Assembly: GCF_000687535.1 (NCBI RefSeq)
Contig: NZ_JHWC01000010.1
Coordinates: forward strand, 1 to 64,000
DNA from: Helicobacter rodentium ATCC 700285
Lineage (GTDB): Bacteria; Campylobacterota; Campylobacteria; Campylobacterales; Helicobacteraceae
DNA length: 64,000 bases
Direction of reading: 5' to 3'
Shown piece by piece: positions 36,040 to 45,697 of this stretch (its first letter is position 1; every line of letters begins with the position of its first letter). Both the position numbers and the translations under genes were made by a program. Below the pieces are notes generated by a model. The model was not told the DNA's origin and did not search any database. It saw only the letters and a list, made by a program, of their open reading frames with translations.

Positions 36040-37389
36040 ATGAAAGATGACTTTAAAACGAGAAGTTTTATCCCACCGCTTTTTGTCCAAATTTATTTTT
36101 TATTTTTTATTTCTATCTGCGTGAGTGGAACTATCATTTATTTAACTAATGTTAATAATTTAAAGAAAAGCGAAGAGGCGATTCTTGCCAAGACAAATTT
36201 ATTAGCCCAACAATCTTTGTCCGAGTTTATTGGCGGTAATACTGCGCGTTTGCGCGAAATTGCAAGGAACAATCATTACAAGATTATTCGTAAAATGCCA
36301 CCCAATGTAGCTATTTTATCAGAGATTCAAGATTCTTTTGCAGAAATTAAAGTTTTTAAATCTCAAAGTTATTATGGTTTTTATTTGGAATATTTGGATA
36401 TGACTTTTATTGCATTAAAAGACTATGGAAGCGAATTGTCTATGAGTGATAGTTTGAATCTTTGGATTCTTTTTGATTTTTTAATTCAGCTTTTAACTTT
36501 TGCGATTCTTTTGGCTCTTTTGCACCCATTGAAAATTTTGCAAAGTGCCTTGAGGGAATTTACAAAAGGAAACTATAAAATCAAAATCCCAGTGCCAAAA
36601 GAACCGCAACAAGCTCAATTAGCATTGAGTTTTAACGCAATGAGCAGAAAGATTTCCAAATTAATGATGGCGCGAGAGTTTGTATTGAGAAATATTGGAC
36701 ACGAGTTAAAAACTCCAATCTCCAAAGCAAAACTTGCATTAGAAATGATGCCAGAGAATCCTCAAAAACCTCTTGCGATAAAATGCGTTCGCAATTTGGA
36801 TACTCTTACAAGTCAGATTCTAACTTTTGAAAAAATCCAAGAGGGTGGAGATTTGCTTGTTTGGAGTAAATTTGATATTGAAACATTGATTTTAGAAACT
36901 TTGCAACACCTATTTTTAGAGGAAGAGGAACTAGAAGTAAAAATCCAAGAGAATTTTAAAATTTATGGGGATTTGCAATTTTTATCCATTGCATTAAAGA
37001 ATTTGATTGCAAATGCACAAAAATATAGAAGCAAGGGAAAGATTCTTATCCAAGTGGGATTGGAAAAAAATCTGAAAAATATCGTAACTTGGGGTTTAAA
37101 GCCAGAAATTAAAGAAGCCTTTGTGCTAAGTGTTTGCAATGTTGGAACACCCTTAAAGCAACCCATTTCTTATTATTTTGAGCCTTTCTCGCGTGAAGAT
37201 TCACACGCTTTGATTCAAGGTTATGGGCTAGGATTGGCAATCTTAAAAGGTATTTTAGAATTGCACCATTTTGGGTTTGGTTACCAATATCTCCCGACAG
37301 AGCAAGAAAACAACTCAAAAGAGAATGGAGAGATAATGCAAGAGGGTATGCATCATTTTAAAATTATTTTTCCAAAAGGAATAGAATAA
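36040..37389 (+). CDS. Sensor histidine kinase partner
   Basis: 449-residue membrane kinase with two transmembrane helices (about residues 16-34 and 145-165) enclosing a periplasmic sensor of roughly 110 residues. HAMP linker with LREFTKGNYKIKIPVP. H-box RNIGHELKTPISKAKLALEM (His221), N-box LKNLIANAQKYR, G-box GYGLGLAILKGIL. The ArsS/CprS type by arrangement. A periplasmic CpxP-like neighbour suggests envelope or metal sensing (inference). Its TAA overlaps the ppx ATG. Confidence 0.92.
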   Translation: MKDDFKTRSFIPPLFVQIYFLFFISICVSGTIIYLTNVNNLKKSEEAILAKTNLLAQQSLSEFIGGNTARLREIARNNHYKIIRKMPPNVAILSEIQDSFAEIKVFKSQSYYGFYLEYLDMTFIALKDYGSELSMSDSLNLWILFDFLIQLLTFAILLALLHPLKILQSALREFTKGNYKIKIPVPKEPQQAQLALSFNAMSRKISKLMMAREFVLRNIGHELKTPISKAKLALEMMPENPQKPLAIKCVRNLDTLTSQILTFEKIQEGGDLLVWSKFDIETLILETLQHLFLEEEELEVKIQENFKIYGDLQFLSIALKNLIANAQKYRSKGKILIQVGLEKNLKNIVTWGLKPEIKEAFVLSVCNVGTPLKQPISYYFEPFSREDSHALIQGYGLGLAILKGILELHHFGFGYQYLPTEQENNSKENGEIMQEGMHHFKIIFPKGIE

Positions 37390-38333
37390 TGGAAGTTATA
37401 GGGATTGATTTAGGTAGTAATTCTTTACGCGGGGTGAAAATGCAAATCAAAGGGGCGGAATCCCAAAGGGAGTTTGTGTTTTTGGAGGAATACGATACCA
37501 CCGTGCGCACAGCAGAGGGATTAGAAAAGAGTGGAGAAATTTGCAAAGAGGCAAAAGAGAGGATTATTCAAGGCTTGCTTGCGTTAAAGAGCGCATTGAG
37601 AATCACACCACAAGATAAGGTGGTGGCATTAACGACACAGGCAATGCGTAAGGCGCGGAATCGTGAGGAGATTTTACAATCTATTTGGGATTCTACACAG
37701 ATTAGATTTCAAGTGATTTCAGGGGAGCAAGAAGCACAAATCACCGCACTTGCCCCCAAAATTGCTGTGCGTAAAATCGCTAAAACAAATCCAAAATATC
37801 AACAGGATAGTTTTTTGCTTGTGGATATGGGAGGGGCAAGTAGTGAGTTTATTTTTTGTGGAGGAGATAGGGATTTGTCAAGGAGTTTTGAGATTGGAAT
37901 CGTAAGTGCCAAAGACCGATATCAAACGATAGAAAATCTTTTAAAACACAAAGAGGAATTTTTGAATCCCATTACTGCATTTGTGCAAGAATGTAAAAAG
38001 AAAGGTAAAAAAGCGCACTTTATGATGGCAAATAGCGGAACACCCACAATGGTGTGTGCCTTTAAGTTAGGGCTTCAGTCTTATAATGCTAGAGCGATTT
38101 TTGGTACAGAATTAACAAGAGAGGATTTTGCGGTGGAGCTAGAGAAGTTTTTTAGGCTTTCTAGGGAATCACAAATAGGACTTGTTGGAATGTATAAAGC
38201 CGATGTTGTGCCATTTGGAATCGCATTATTTACTTGCTTTATGGAGGCTTTGGGATTCCAAGAATGTTTAGTGGTTGATGAGGGTTTGCGTGAGGGAGCA
38301 GTAATTGCGCATACGCTTGGGTTGTTAGAGTAA
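37389..38333 (+). CDS. ppx: Exopolyphosphatase / pppGpp phosphohydrolase family protein
   Basis: 314-residue ASKHA-fold hydrolase (Ppx/GppA). Phosphate loops GIDLGSNSLRGVKMQ at the start and VDMGGASSEFIF near residue 145, catalytic Glu region VISGEQEAQI. The C-terminal HD-like domain of E. coli Ppx is missing, as in short Campylobacterota homologues. It may hydrolyse polyphosphate or pppGpp. One-base overlap with the kinase gene puts it in the same operon, tying the two-component system to phosphate or stringent metabolism (inference). Confidence 0.85.
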   Translation: MEVIGIDLGSNSLRGVKMQIKGAESQREFVFLEEYDTTVRTAEGLEKSGEICKEAKERIIQGLLALKSALRITPQDKVVALTTQAMRKARNREEILQSIWDSTQIRFQVISGEQEAQITALAPKIAVRKIAKTNPKYQQDSFLLVDMGGASSEFIFCGGDRDLSRSFEIGIVSAKDRYQTIENLLKHKEEFLNPITAFVQECKKKGKKAHFMMANSGTPTMVCAFKLGLQSYNARAIFGTELTREDFAVELEKFFRLSRESQIGLVGMYKADVVPFGIALFTCFMEALGFQECLVVDEGLREGAVIAHTLGLLE

Positions 38334-38335
38334 AA

Positions 38336-38974
38336 TTAGGATTCTTTCTCCAATCCGCTAACAACCGGCACAAACACGCAACTCTCTAGCTCCTCTTTTT
38401 GCGTTAGGATTCCATTTTGTTTGAAAAAACGCGTAATAATTTGCATATTGTTTTTTACCATTGGTGCAACGAGGATTCCGCCCTCATTTAGCTGTGAAAC
38501 AAGGCTTTGTGGAATCTCTGCAATGGAAGCAGAAAATAAGATTCTATCATAGGGCGCGAAAGTGGTCCAGCCATTTTGCCCATCATCAAGCTTGGTGTTA
38601 ATATTGTAAATTCCGCAGAGTTTAATCCGCGCAATCGCTTCTATGAGTAGTTTTTCAATGCGCTCAATGCTAAAAACACGGCGAATGAGTTTGCTAAGAA
38701 TCGCAGCTTGGTAACCACTCCCGCAACCAATCTCTAGCACGGAATCCGCACCCTCACATTGTAGAAATTCTGTCATCTTTGCCACGGTTAAAGGAGAGCT
38801 AATCCATTGACTTGCCCCCATAGGAAGTGCGTCTAGTGCGTATGCGAGATGCTTAAAGCCGTTGGGGACAAAAATTTCACGATTCACACTTAAAAATGCT
38901 TTTTCAACATTTGGGCTTAGGGGGAATCTCTTAGAGATTTCAAGCACCATATTTGCAGTTTTAAGTGCTTGCAT
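38336..38974 (-). CDS. pcm: Protein-L-isoaspartate O-methyltransferase
   Basis: SAM-dependent repair enzyme for isoaspartyl residues. 212 residues, beginning with the family helix region and QWISSPLTVAKMTEFL (usual form ISQPYMVAxM), then SAM motif VLEIGCGSGYQAAILS, post-motif FSIERIEKL, and DGQNGWTTFAPYDRILFSAS. Follows the nitrilase-fold gene by 2 bases on the minus strand; in H. pylori pcm is also next to nrdB. Confidence 0.92.
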   Translation of the reverse strand: MQALKTANMVLEISKRFPLSPNVEKAFLSVNREIFVPNGFKHLAYALDALPMGASQWISSPLTVAKMTEFLQCEGADSVLEIGCGSGYQAAILSKLIRRVFSIERIEKLLIEAIARIKLCGIYNINTKLDDGQNGWTTFAPYDRILFSASIAEIPQSLVSQLNEGGILVAPMVKNNMQIITRFFKQNGILTQKEELESCVFVPVVSGLEKES

Positions 38975-38976
38975 TC

Positions 38977-39702
38977 CTATTTTAGCCCGATATTAATGTA
39001 TTTGCGCACTTGTGAAACAGCATTGAAGTCCGCACGCATCGCAACCACTTCTTTGCTATCATCGGTAAGCGCAAGTCCAAAGGGTGAGATGATTCCGCTT
39101 CCCTTTGCGCAGGTGTCGTTTGCCCCACTACTTGCTAACACAAAGCTTTGTGTGGTAATGGCTAAGGCTTTGCACAGAGTTTCAAAGTTGTCTTTGCGTT
39201 CCTTGCCCCATTGCGCAGGGACAAAAATCAAATCACAACCCTTTACCCTCTCCCAAAGCTCAATAAAACGCAATTCAAAGCAGTTAATCGCACCGCAAGT
39301 TAAATCGTCAATTTTAAAAGGTGCAATCTCTGCAATATCGCCACTTTGGAAGTGTAAATGCTCATTGCCAAGTGGGAATAGCTTATGTTTGCTTTGTTTG
39401 TGCAGTAATTCGCCTTTGTGAAAGACTTTTAGGTTATTGTAGAATCCATCGCGGTATTTTTCAATCATTGTGATAGCAATCGTGCGGTCGCTAGAGAGCC
39501 TAAGTAGCGTCTCTGTTGCGACTTTTGCAAATTCACTTGCCTCGTCCATTCTCTGATAACAGAAGTTTGTCAAGCAAACCTCGGGTGCTAAAATAATAGA
39601 ATCACTTTCGCAGTCTAAAATAAGATTCTTTAAATGCGTTAGATTCTCCTCAAAATTCTGCCCTGTTTTAACCTGTAATGAATAAAGTTGCTTAGAAATC
39701 AT
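38977..39702 (-). CDS. Carbon-nitrogen hydrolase (nitrilase superfamily)
   Basis: 241-residue amidase-fold enzyme from ATG 39702 (a TTG one codon earlier is less likely). The Glu-Lys-Cys triad is visible: Glu in APEVCLTNF, Lys in [10 protein letters not shown] and Cys in [25 protein letters not shown] closes the fold. Substrate unknown; omega-amidase or a related small amidase are possibilities. The start overlaps the nrdB end by 11 bases and pcm follows closely, so nrdB, this gene and pcm form one operon. Confidence 0.88.
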   Translation of the reverse strand: MISKQLYSLQVKTGQNFEENLTHLKNLILDCESDSIILAPEVCLTNFCYQRMDEASEFAKVATETLLRLSSDRTIAITMIEKYRDGFYNNLKVFHKGELLHKQSKHKLFPLGNEHLHFQSGDIAEIAPFKIDDLTCGAINCFELRFIELWERVKGCDLIFVPAQWGKERKDNFETLCKALAITTQSFVLASSGANDTCAKGSGIISPFGLALTDDSKEVVAMRADFNAVSQVRKYINIGLK

Positions 39703-40717
39703 CAAAATTTATACTCCCTTTTGAATAATTAGCTGGTTGTGTTTCAAAGAAATTTGGCTTTGTTTCATTAATTGCACTAAAAGCATCTACCCACTTAATG
39801 GGGTGTTTAGCATTATAAAGCGGGGGCAAGCCCACGCGTTTTAATCTATCGTCGGCAAGATAGCAAATGTATTCGTGGATAATCTCGTCTGTAAGTCCTA
39901 GAATCTGTCCTTGTGTAATGTATTCTCCCCAAGCGGATTCCACTTTCACAGCCTCTCTAAACATTTCAATCACTTCTTCAATTAAGTCTTTAGTGAAAAG
40001 TTGTGGCATTTCTTTTTTTAGGGAATTGATGAGGTTTTGAAATAGCAACAAATGTGTTACTTCATCGCGCTGGATAAAGCGAATCATTTGCGCACTTCCT
40101 AGCATTTTGCCACTTCTTGCAAGCGTATAAAAAAAGGCAAATCCACTATAAAAGTAGATTCCCTCTAGGATTTGATTGGCGAACATTGCCTTTAGAAGTG
40201 TGGATTCTGTGGGATTGACTGCTAGTTCCTCATACACATTTGCAATGTAGTCGTTTTTGTTTCTTAACTGCATATCTGTGCGCCACATTTCATAGATTTC
40301 ATCGGTATTTGCCGAGATGGATTCTACCATTACCGCGTAGCTTTGGGAATGCAGGGCTTCTTCGAAAGCTTGACGCACTAAGATAAGGTTAATCTCTGGG
40401 CTTGTGATATAAGGATTAACATTGTCAATGAGGTTATTTGTCTGCAAAGAATCCATAAAAATGAGTTGCGCTAAGGCTCTATCATAACCAATCTTCTCCT
40501 CTGAAGTTAAATCGTTTGCATAGTCGCGTTTATCTAGCGTCATATTCACTTCTTCAGGAAACCAAGTGTTTGCAAGCATTACTTTCCAAAGATTATAAGC
40601 CCATTGGTATTTGATTTTATTTAGCTCAAAAATGCTGGTGGGATTACCTCCAAAGATTTTGCGTTCATTCACGCTTTCTTGGGAGTTTGGATTGTAGATT
40701 TTTTTGCGGTTTATCAT
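39692..40717 (-). CDS. nrdB: Ribonucleotide reductase class I, beta subunit
   Basis: Radical-bearing subunit for deoxyribonucleotide synthesis. 341 residues with the di-iron ligands in FMDSLQTNN (Asp), [10 protein letters not shown] (Glu, His and the radical Tyr), [14 protein letters not shown] (Glu) and [10 protein letters not shown] (Glu, His). The C-terminal tail (GSINFDDF) is the peptide that docks to the alpha subunit. nrdA is not in the window. Divergent from copA across 115 bases. Confidence 0.95.
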   Translation of the reverse strand: MINRKKIYNPNSQESVNERKIFGGNPTSIFELNKIKYQWAYNLWKVMLANTWFPEEVNMTLDKRDYANDLTSEEKIGYDRALAQLIFMDSLQTNNLIDNVNPYITSPEINLILVRQAFEEALHSQSYAVMVESISANTDEIYEMWRTDMQLRNKNDYIANVYEELAVNPTESTLLKAMFANQILEGIYFYSGFAFFYTLARSGKMLGSAQMIRFIQRDEVTHLLLFQNLINSLKKEMPQLFTKDLIEEVIEMFREAVKVESAWGEYITQGQILGLTDEIIHEYICYLADDRLKRVGLPPLYNAKHPIKWVDAFSAINETKPNFFETQPANYSKGSINFDDF

Positions 40718-40832
40718 AAAATTACCTTAAGAAATTATAAAATATTTAAGTATAAAATAAAAGCAGAAATTATAAAATTTTAAAGCTTTAAAACTCATCA
40801 ATTATTTATTAAAGTAAGCATAAAGGCAAAGA

Positions 40833-42974
40833 ATGAAAGTGGTTAAATTAAATATTAGCGGAATGCATTGTAGCGCGTGTTCTGGGGCGATTGATAAAAA
40901 TTTACAAAAGATTCCAAGCATTACAAATGTCAAAATTAATGCCATTAGCGGACTTGCAAAAATCGCCTACGATGAGACAAAAATCACGGAATCGCAAATT
41001 GCAGAGTTGATTACTTCCTATGGCTTTCCGACAAGCTTGGATAACTCCAAAGCCCTTGAGATTGCTTATATTAAGGGCTTGAAGCGTAGATTGTGGGTTG
41101 CGATTCCATTGTTTATCGTAATTTTCGCGTTGCATATGGGTGGATTCCACACCGCTTGGAGCGGAATGGTTCAGCTCCTTTTGGCAAGTGTTGTGCAGTT
41201 TTATTGTGGGTTGCCCTTTTATCAAGGCGCAAGGAATTTTTTTAAAACAAAATCGGCGGATATGAATGTCCTCATTGCGCTTGGCACGAGCGTGGCGTAT
41301 GTGTATTCGGTTTATTTGTTTTTAAGTGGCGCGGAGGGATTCTACTTTGAGGGGAGTAGTGCGGTGATTTGCTTCGTGCTTGTGGGGGAATATCTCAAAT
41401 CTAGCGCAAAGAAAAAGGCAAGTGATGCGTTAGAGATTCTAGCGAAACTTTTACCCGCTAAAGCAAGGTTGGTTCAGGATTCCAAAGAGGAACAATGGGT
41501 TGCTATAGATAAAATCCAAAAGGGAGATAAGTGCCTTGTTGTAGGGGGAGAAAAGATACCATTAGATGGCATTGTTTTATCAGGCAAGGCTGAAGTGAGT
41601 AGCGCACATATTAATGGAGAGGAAGTGCCAAAGACATTAGAGGCGGGAGCGGAAGTAATTGGCGGGAGTTTGGTTCTCAATGGCGAAATTGTTGTAGAGG
41701 CAAATAAGGATTCCAACGCGTTTTTTGTCTATGAAATGTTAGATTTATTGGAATTATCCCAAAGTCAAAAGCCACCTATTGGCGCACTTGCGGATAAAAT
41801 CGCTAGTATCTTTGTGCCTAGTGTTGTGTTGCTAAGTCTTGTAGTGTTTGTGGTGTGGTTGTTTGTGGGGCAGGGTTTAGCTTTTGCGCTTTCAATTGCG
41901 GCGTGTGTGCTTGTGGTTTCTTGCCCTTGTGCGCTAGGACTTGCAGTGCCTCTAGCCATTGTGTGTGCAAGTATGCGTGCTAAAAAGGCGGAGATTTTAA
42001 TTAAAAATCCCGATGTTTATGAAAAGGCTAAGAAAATCAAAACTATCGTGTTTGATAAAACCGGCACACTCACAAAGGGAGAAATTGTTGTCCAAGAGTT
42101 TAAAGTTTTATCTGCAAATCAACCAAAGGATTTGATTTTAGGATTAAGCTATGCAATGCAAAGCAACAATCCTCACCCCATTGCAAAAGCAATTTTAGGC
42201 TTTGCTAAGGGTTTTGCTACTATAAATTTGGAATCTAAAAACTATGAAATCGGCAAGGGTGTGCAAGCAAGATTTAAGAACACAGATTATTTTTTGGGTT
42301 CTTTAGAGTGGGTAGAATCACAATGCAAAAAGCCATTACAAGGAGTTTCACGCGAGGATTGTGTAGCACTTGGGAATCAGGAGGAGATTTTAGCGTTATT
42401 TTATCTGCAAGATTCTATTCAAATCAATGCAAAAGCCACGATTGAAGCCTTAAGAGCGCGTGGAGTGGAATCCGTCATTTTAAGCGGAGACAATGCAGCA
42501 AATGTAGCAAAAGTGGCGCAGGATTTGGGTGTGGCGCAGTATTTTGCCGGTGTTACACCAACACAAAAAGCCGATAAAATTGCACAGCTTTCGCAAAGCG
42601 GGGCAGTTTGCTTTGTAGGAGATGGGATTAATGACGCGTTAGCACTCAAGGAAGCAAGTTTTGGAATCTCATTTATTGAAGCGACAGAGTTAGCGCAAGA
42701 AGTGGGCGATGTATTGTTGCTGAAAAATGATTTATGGGGAATCGTGGAAGTTTTTGATATAGCGAATGCGACTTTAAAAAACATTAGGCAAAATCTCTTT
42801 TTTGCCTACATTTATAATATTATTTTAATTCCATTAGCGGCGGGTGTGCTTTATCCTTATTTTGGAATTGTTTTGCAACCTGCATTTGCTGGGGCGGCAA
42901 TGGCTGCAAGTTCCTTAAGCGTCGTTACAAATGCGCTTAGAATCTCAAATTTAAGGCTTAAGAGTTGCGCTTAA
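40833..42974 (+). CDS. copA: Copper-exporting P-type ATPase
   Basis: P1B-type ATPase of 713 residues exporting Cu(I). N-terminal metal-binding domain with GMHCSAC (C13, C16), membrane helices from residue 85, actuator loop NGEEVPKTLEAGAEVIGGS, translocation motif CPC at 364-366, phosphorylation site DKTGTLTKG (Asp408), HP motif SNNPHPIAKA, and GDGINDALAL. Only one HMA domain. The TAA overlaps the TTG start of flgA. No CopZ or copper regulator is adjacent. Confidence 0.95.
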   Translation: MKVVKLNISGMHCSACSGAIDKNLQKIPSITNVKINAISGLAKIAYDETKITESQIAELITSYGFPTSLDNSKALEIAYIKGLKRRLWVAIPLFIVIFALHMGGFHTAWSGMVQLLLASVVQFYCGLPFYQGARNFFKTKSADMNVLIALGTSVAYVYSVYLFLSGAEGFYFEGSSAVICFVLVGEYLKSSAKKKASDALEILAKLLPAKARLVQDSKEEQWVAIDKIQKGDKCLVVGGEKIPLDGIVLSGKAEVSSAHINGEEVPKTLEAGAEVIGGSLVLNGEIVVEANKDSNAFFVYEMLDLLELSQSQKPPIGALADKIASIFVPSVVLLSLVVFVVWLFVGQGLAFALSIAACVLVVSCPCALGLAVPLAIVCASMRAKKAEILIKNPDVYEKAKKIKTIVFDKTGTLTKGEIVVQEFKVLSANQPKDLILGLSYAMQSNNPHPIAKAILGFAKGFATINLESKNYEIGKGVQARFKNTDYFLGSLEWVESQCKKPLQGVSREDCVALGNQEEILALFYLQDSIQINAKATIEALRARGVESVILSGDNAANVAKVAQDLGVAQYFAGVTPTQKADKIAQLSQSGAVCFVGDGINDALALKEASFGISFIEATELAQEVGDVLLLKNDLWGIVEVFDIANATLKNIRQNLFFAYIYNIILIPLAAGVLYPYFGIVLQPAFAGAAMAASSLSVVTNALRISNLRLKSCA

Positions 42975-43873
42975 TTTTTGTTTTTTTATGTTTTATCTTT
43001 TTAAATAATGCTTATCCGCTTCCTTATTCTGTGCTAGAGGAAGAGTATAGGTTTAAAAATCAGACGATTTATGCAAAGGATTTATTGCCTAATTTGCAAA
43101 ATAACTTTGTGCTTTTTGAGATTCCTAAAAGCTCCAATAGCTACCAAGTGAAAAGCTCTCAAATTGTTGAGAAGTTTGCAAATGAGGGAATCTCTGTGGG
43201 GGCAAAAGCCCCGATTATCACTTTTAAACGCGTAGTAGGTGGAGAAATTGAGGGGATTCGCAAATATATTTTGGCAGAATTTTTGCGTGAGTATCAGCAA
43301 AATCAAATTCAAGTCAATGCGGTGCATTTAGAGCAAATTACACCCATTGATTTCAAAGAAGAGGCGATTTTATCCATTGATTTTCATTCTAAGTTGCTAA
43401 AACGGAGAGAGGGAAGTTTTGATATTATCGTGCAAGAGACGAATAATGATAAGGTAAGGAATCGCAAAGTTTATTTTAAATACGCAATAGACGCGACTTT
43501 ACAGGCGATTCAAACTAGCGAGTCTATTAGCGGAAGGCAAAGTGTGAATTATAGCAATGCGCGTATTGTCCGGATTCCTTTTGATCGTATTAGCAGTGCT
43601 TTGATGAAAGAAAGCGAAATGGGTAAAGTGGCGGTGCGCTCTTATACACCAAAAGATGTTTTAATTACTAAGGATCGTTTGATTCTTAAACGCGTTGTAA
43701 AGAAAGGAGACAAGATTTCTGTAAGCGTTATGGAGGAGGGTGTATTGCTTGAATTTATTTTAGAGGCGCAAAAAGATGGCGCAGTGGGCGATATTATCAA
43801 GGCACGTGCTTTGCAAGGAAAAAAAACTTATGAAGTAGAGATAATAGGAGAGGGTAGAGGGAGATTGCTATGA
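42965..43873 (+). CDS. flgA: Flagellar basal body P-ring formation protein FlgA
   Basis: Periplasmic chaperone for P-ring assembly. 302 residues, longer than E. coli FlgA (219) but usual for Campylobacterota. Start is TTG 42965 overlapping copA by 10 bases; the resulting signal peptide (LIFVFLCFIFLNNAYP) supports it. The C-terminal SAF-like domain contains VVKKGDKISVSVMEEGVLLE and GDIIKARALQGKKTYEVEIIGEG. The ubiX ATG overlaps its stop by 4 bases. Confidence 0.9.
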   Translation: MRLIFVFLCFIFLNNAYPLPYSVLEEEYRFKNQTIYAKDLLPNLQNNFVLFEIPKSSNSYQVKSSQIVEKFANEGISVGAKAPIITFKRVVGGEIEGIRKYILAEFLREYQQNQIQVNAVHLEQITPIDFKEEAILSIDFHSKLLKRREGSFDIIVQETNNDKVRNRKVYFKYAIDATLQAIQTSESISGRQSVNYSNARIVRIPFDRISSALMKESEMGKVAVRSYTPKDVLITKDRLILKRVVKKGDKISVSVMEEGVLLEFILEAQKDGAVGDIIKARALQGKKTYEVEIIGEGRGRLL

Positions 43874-44463
43874 AGCGCATTGTTGTAGGAATTAGTGGTG
43901 CAAGTGGGGTAGAGTTGGGTTTGAAATTTTTACATTTTTTGCCACAAGAGATAGAAAAGTATTGTGTCATCACACGGGGTGCTAAGGATACAATATTGGC
44001 AGAAATTCATAAGGGCAGGAGCGATTCTGTGAGCAAGGAGGAGCAAATCTCTTGTGTTTTAACAAAAGCCTTGCAAGGGATTCCTAATCTCACATTGTTT
44101 GAAGATAAAGATTTAAGCGCAAGTATTGCAAGTGGTTCGTTTATCTGTGAGGCTATGGCGGTGATTCCGTGTTCGCAAAATACTTTGGCAAAAATTTCTT
44201 ATGGGATTTGTGATACTTTGCTCACCCGCACCGCAAGTGTGATGATAAAAGAGAATCGCAAGTTGCTCCTTGCGCCGCGTGAAATGCCTTTAAGCCCTAT
44301 TGTGCTAGAAAATATGTTAAAGCTTTCAAGATTGGGCGTCCAAATTGCACCGCCCATTTTTGGTTATTATGCTGGAAAGAGTTTAGAGGAAATAGAGAGA
44401 TTCTTAATTGGCAAATGGTGTGATAGTTTGTCAATTCCCTTTGATTATGTGCGTTGGGGGTAA
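43870..44463 (+). CDS. ubiX: Flavin prenyltransferase UbiX
   Basis: Makes the prenylated FMN cofactor of UbiD-type decarboxylases. 197 residues: VVGISGASGVELGLKFL at the N-terminus, SGSFICEAMAVIPCSQNTLAKIS, and the LAPREMPLSPIVLENMLKLS signature. 4-base overlap with flgA gives the copA-flgA-ubiX run; in H. pylori flgA and ubiX are also adjacent. Confidence 0.95.
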   Translation: MKRIVVGISGASGVELGLKFLHFLPQEIEKYCVITRGAKDTILAEIHKGRSDSVSKEEQISCVLTKALQGIPNLTLFEDKDLSASIASGSFICEAMAVIPCSQNTLAKISYGICDTLLTRTASVMIKENRKLLLAPREMPLSPIVLENMLKLSRLGVQIAPPIFGYYAGKSLEEIERFLIGKWCDSLSIPFDYVRWG

Positions 44464-44473
44464 AGCAAGAATC

Positions 44474-44857
44474 CTAAAAAATATCACACAAAGATTCACC
44501 ATTGTGCAAACGCGCACTTTTTGCGTGTTGGCATTCTAAAATGAGATTTTTTAGCACAAAATAAGCCTTGCGTCCATTATCGTTTGCGATGAATCCGTTT
44601 TTTTGCTTCTCAAAATAACACGCGCTAGGCTTTAAATCAAGGTTTTGATAGAGTGCGTTCCAATCTGTTGTGATTCTTTGCTGTTTTTGTGCTTTGAGGG
44701 TTAGTTTGAGATTTAGGACTTGGAGTTGCAATTTTTTGATACAAGCATTTTGAGTGTATTGGCTAAAATGTGGAATCCCAAAGGTAAGTAAAATACCAAG
44801 TAGAGATAGCACAAGCACTAATTCTAGCAAAGTGAAAGCGGATTTATGTTTTGGCAT
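44474..44857 (-). CDS. Pseudopilin-like protein
   Basis: 127 residues with a prepilin signal: short basic leader MPKHKSA, cleavage before FTLLELVLVLSLLGILLTFG with Glu at mature position 5. The soluble part has a Cys pair region (SACYFEKQ, LECQHAKS). The residue before the cut is Ala rather than Gly, as in several Campylobacterota pseudopilins. Such proteins serve type II-like DNA uptake machinery; the role here is by family only. One base after the neighbouring pilin gene. Confidence 0.82.
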   Translation of the reverse strand: MPKHKSAFTLLELVLVLSLLGILLTFGIPHFSQYTQNACIKKLQLQVLNLKLTLKAQKQQRITTDWNALYQNLDLKPSACYFEKQKNGFIANDNGRKAYFVLKNLILECQHAKSARLHNGESLCDIF

Positions 44858-44858
44858 T

Positions 44859-45329
44859 TTAAAAGATAATAGAGCTACTAAGTAGTGGAATCCTAAGTGT
44901 TTGGGTAAGATTTATACTCTCAAGCAGTTTTTCACAAGTATCACCTTGCGCATTAGGATTTGTCTGTGTAGAGAGTTGCAAGAATTGCACATCTTTAGGA
45001 GTGTTGGCGGTAGTCTGTTGCGCATTCAACAAAGTTGCGTTGATACAAGGATTTCCATTCTTGTCTTGTAGTTTGCTTGTAATAGTGTAGTCGCTAAGAT
45101 TCCAATTTGCACTACTAAGCGTAATAGCAGTGATAAAAGTTCCCTCTCCTTGAGCAAGGAAGTAGGCGGGGAAGGAAGTTTTGAGTGTGTTAATATCGCT
45201 TTTAAGCGCGACAAGTTTCGCATCATCGCGACTTGCAGAGATTTTTGGAATCGCAACTGCGGCTAAAATACCCAAAATCACTAAGATAAATACAAGCTCT
45301 AGCATTGTAAAAGCTTTTTTGCTTTGCAT
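44859..45329 (-). CDS. Pseudopilin-like protein
   Basis: 156 residues if started at ATG 45329, which has AAGGAAAGGT right upstream and gives the correct short leader MQSKKA before FTMLELVFILVILGILAAVA. A start at 45386 would add 19 residues ahead of the leader. Helical stalk SRDDAKLVALKSDINTLKTSF, then a variable globular region with two cysteines (GNPCIN, GDTCEKL). Pairs with the next gene, one base apart, as a two-gene operon. Confidence 0.85.
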   Translation of the reverse strand: MQSKKAFTMLELVFILVILGILAAVAIPKISASRDDAKLVALKSDINTLKTSFPAYFLAQGEGTFITAITLSSANWNLSDYTITSKLQDKNGNPCINATLLNAQQTTANTPKDVQFLQLSTQTNPNAQGDTCEKLLESINLTQTLRIPLLSSSIIF

Positions 45330-45461
45330 ACCTTTCCTTATTAAATGCGGAATCTTAGTCTTGGACTTTTTTGTTAAAGTCTGCATTGTATCGGTTTTTG
45401 AGTGGTTTGTAAAGATTTCGTGTGAAATTTAATGGAATCCTTAAATTTGCTTTTGATTTGA

Positions 45462-45565
45462 ATGATAGATTGCCACGGATTGCGTTGCAATTCTCGCAAT
45501 GACGAATCCCACGCTATCATTGTGAAGTCTTTAGGCTGAAGCAATCTAAAATGCGGAATCGCATT
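45462..45565. repeat. Repeat unit J upstream of the pilin genes
   Basis: One right-hand hairpin (ATAGATTGCCACG-GATTGCGTTGCAATTCTCGC) followed by a degenerate left arm, TATCATTGTGAAG to GAAGCAATCTAAAATG, in the opposite order to most units. A palindrome TGCGGAATCGCATT trails it. Confidence 0.6.
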
Positions 45566-45697
45566 TTAGATTCTATTTGCAAACTTGTTTCTTTGCGTAA
45601 CAACCTTGAACAAGCTAAAGAAAGTTAAAAAACTTTTACACTTTATTTTAAGATTCTGTAATTTGTAATGAAATGTTAAACTTTTAAAGGAACAAAA

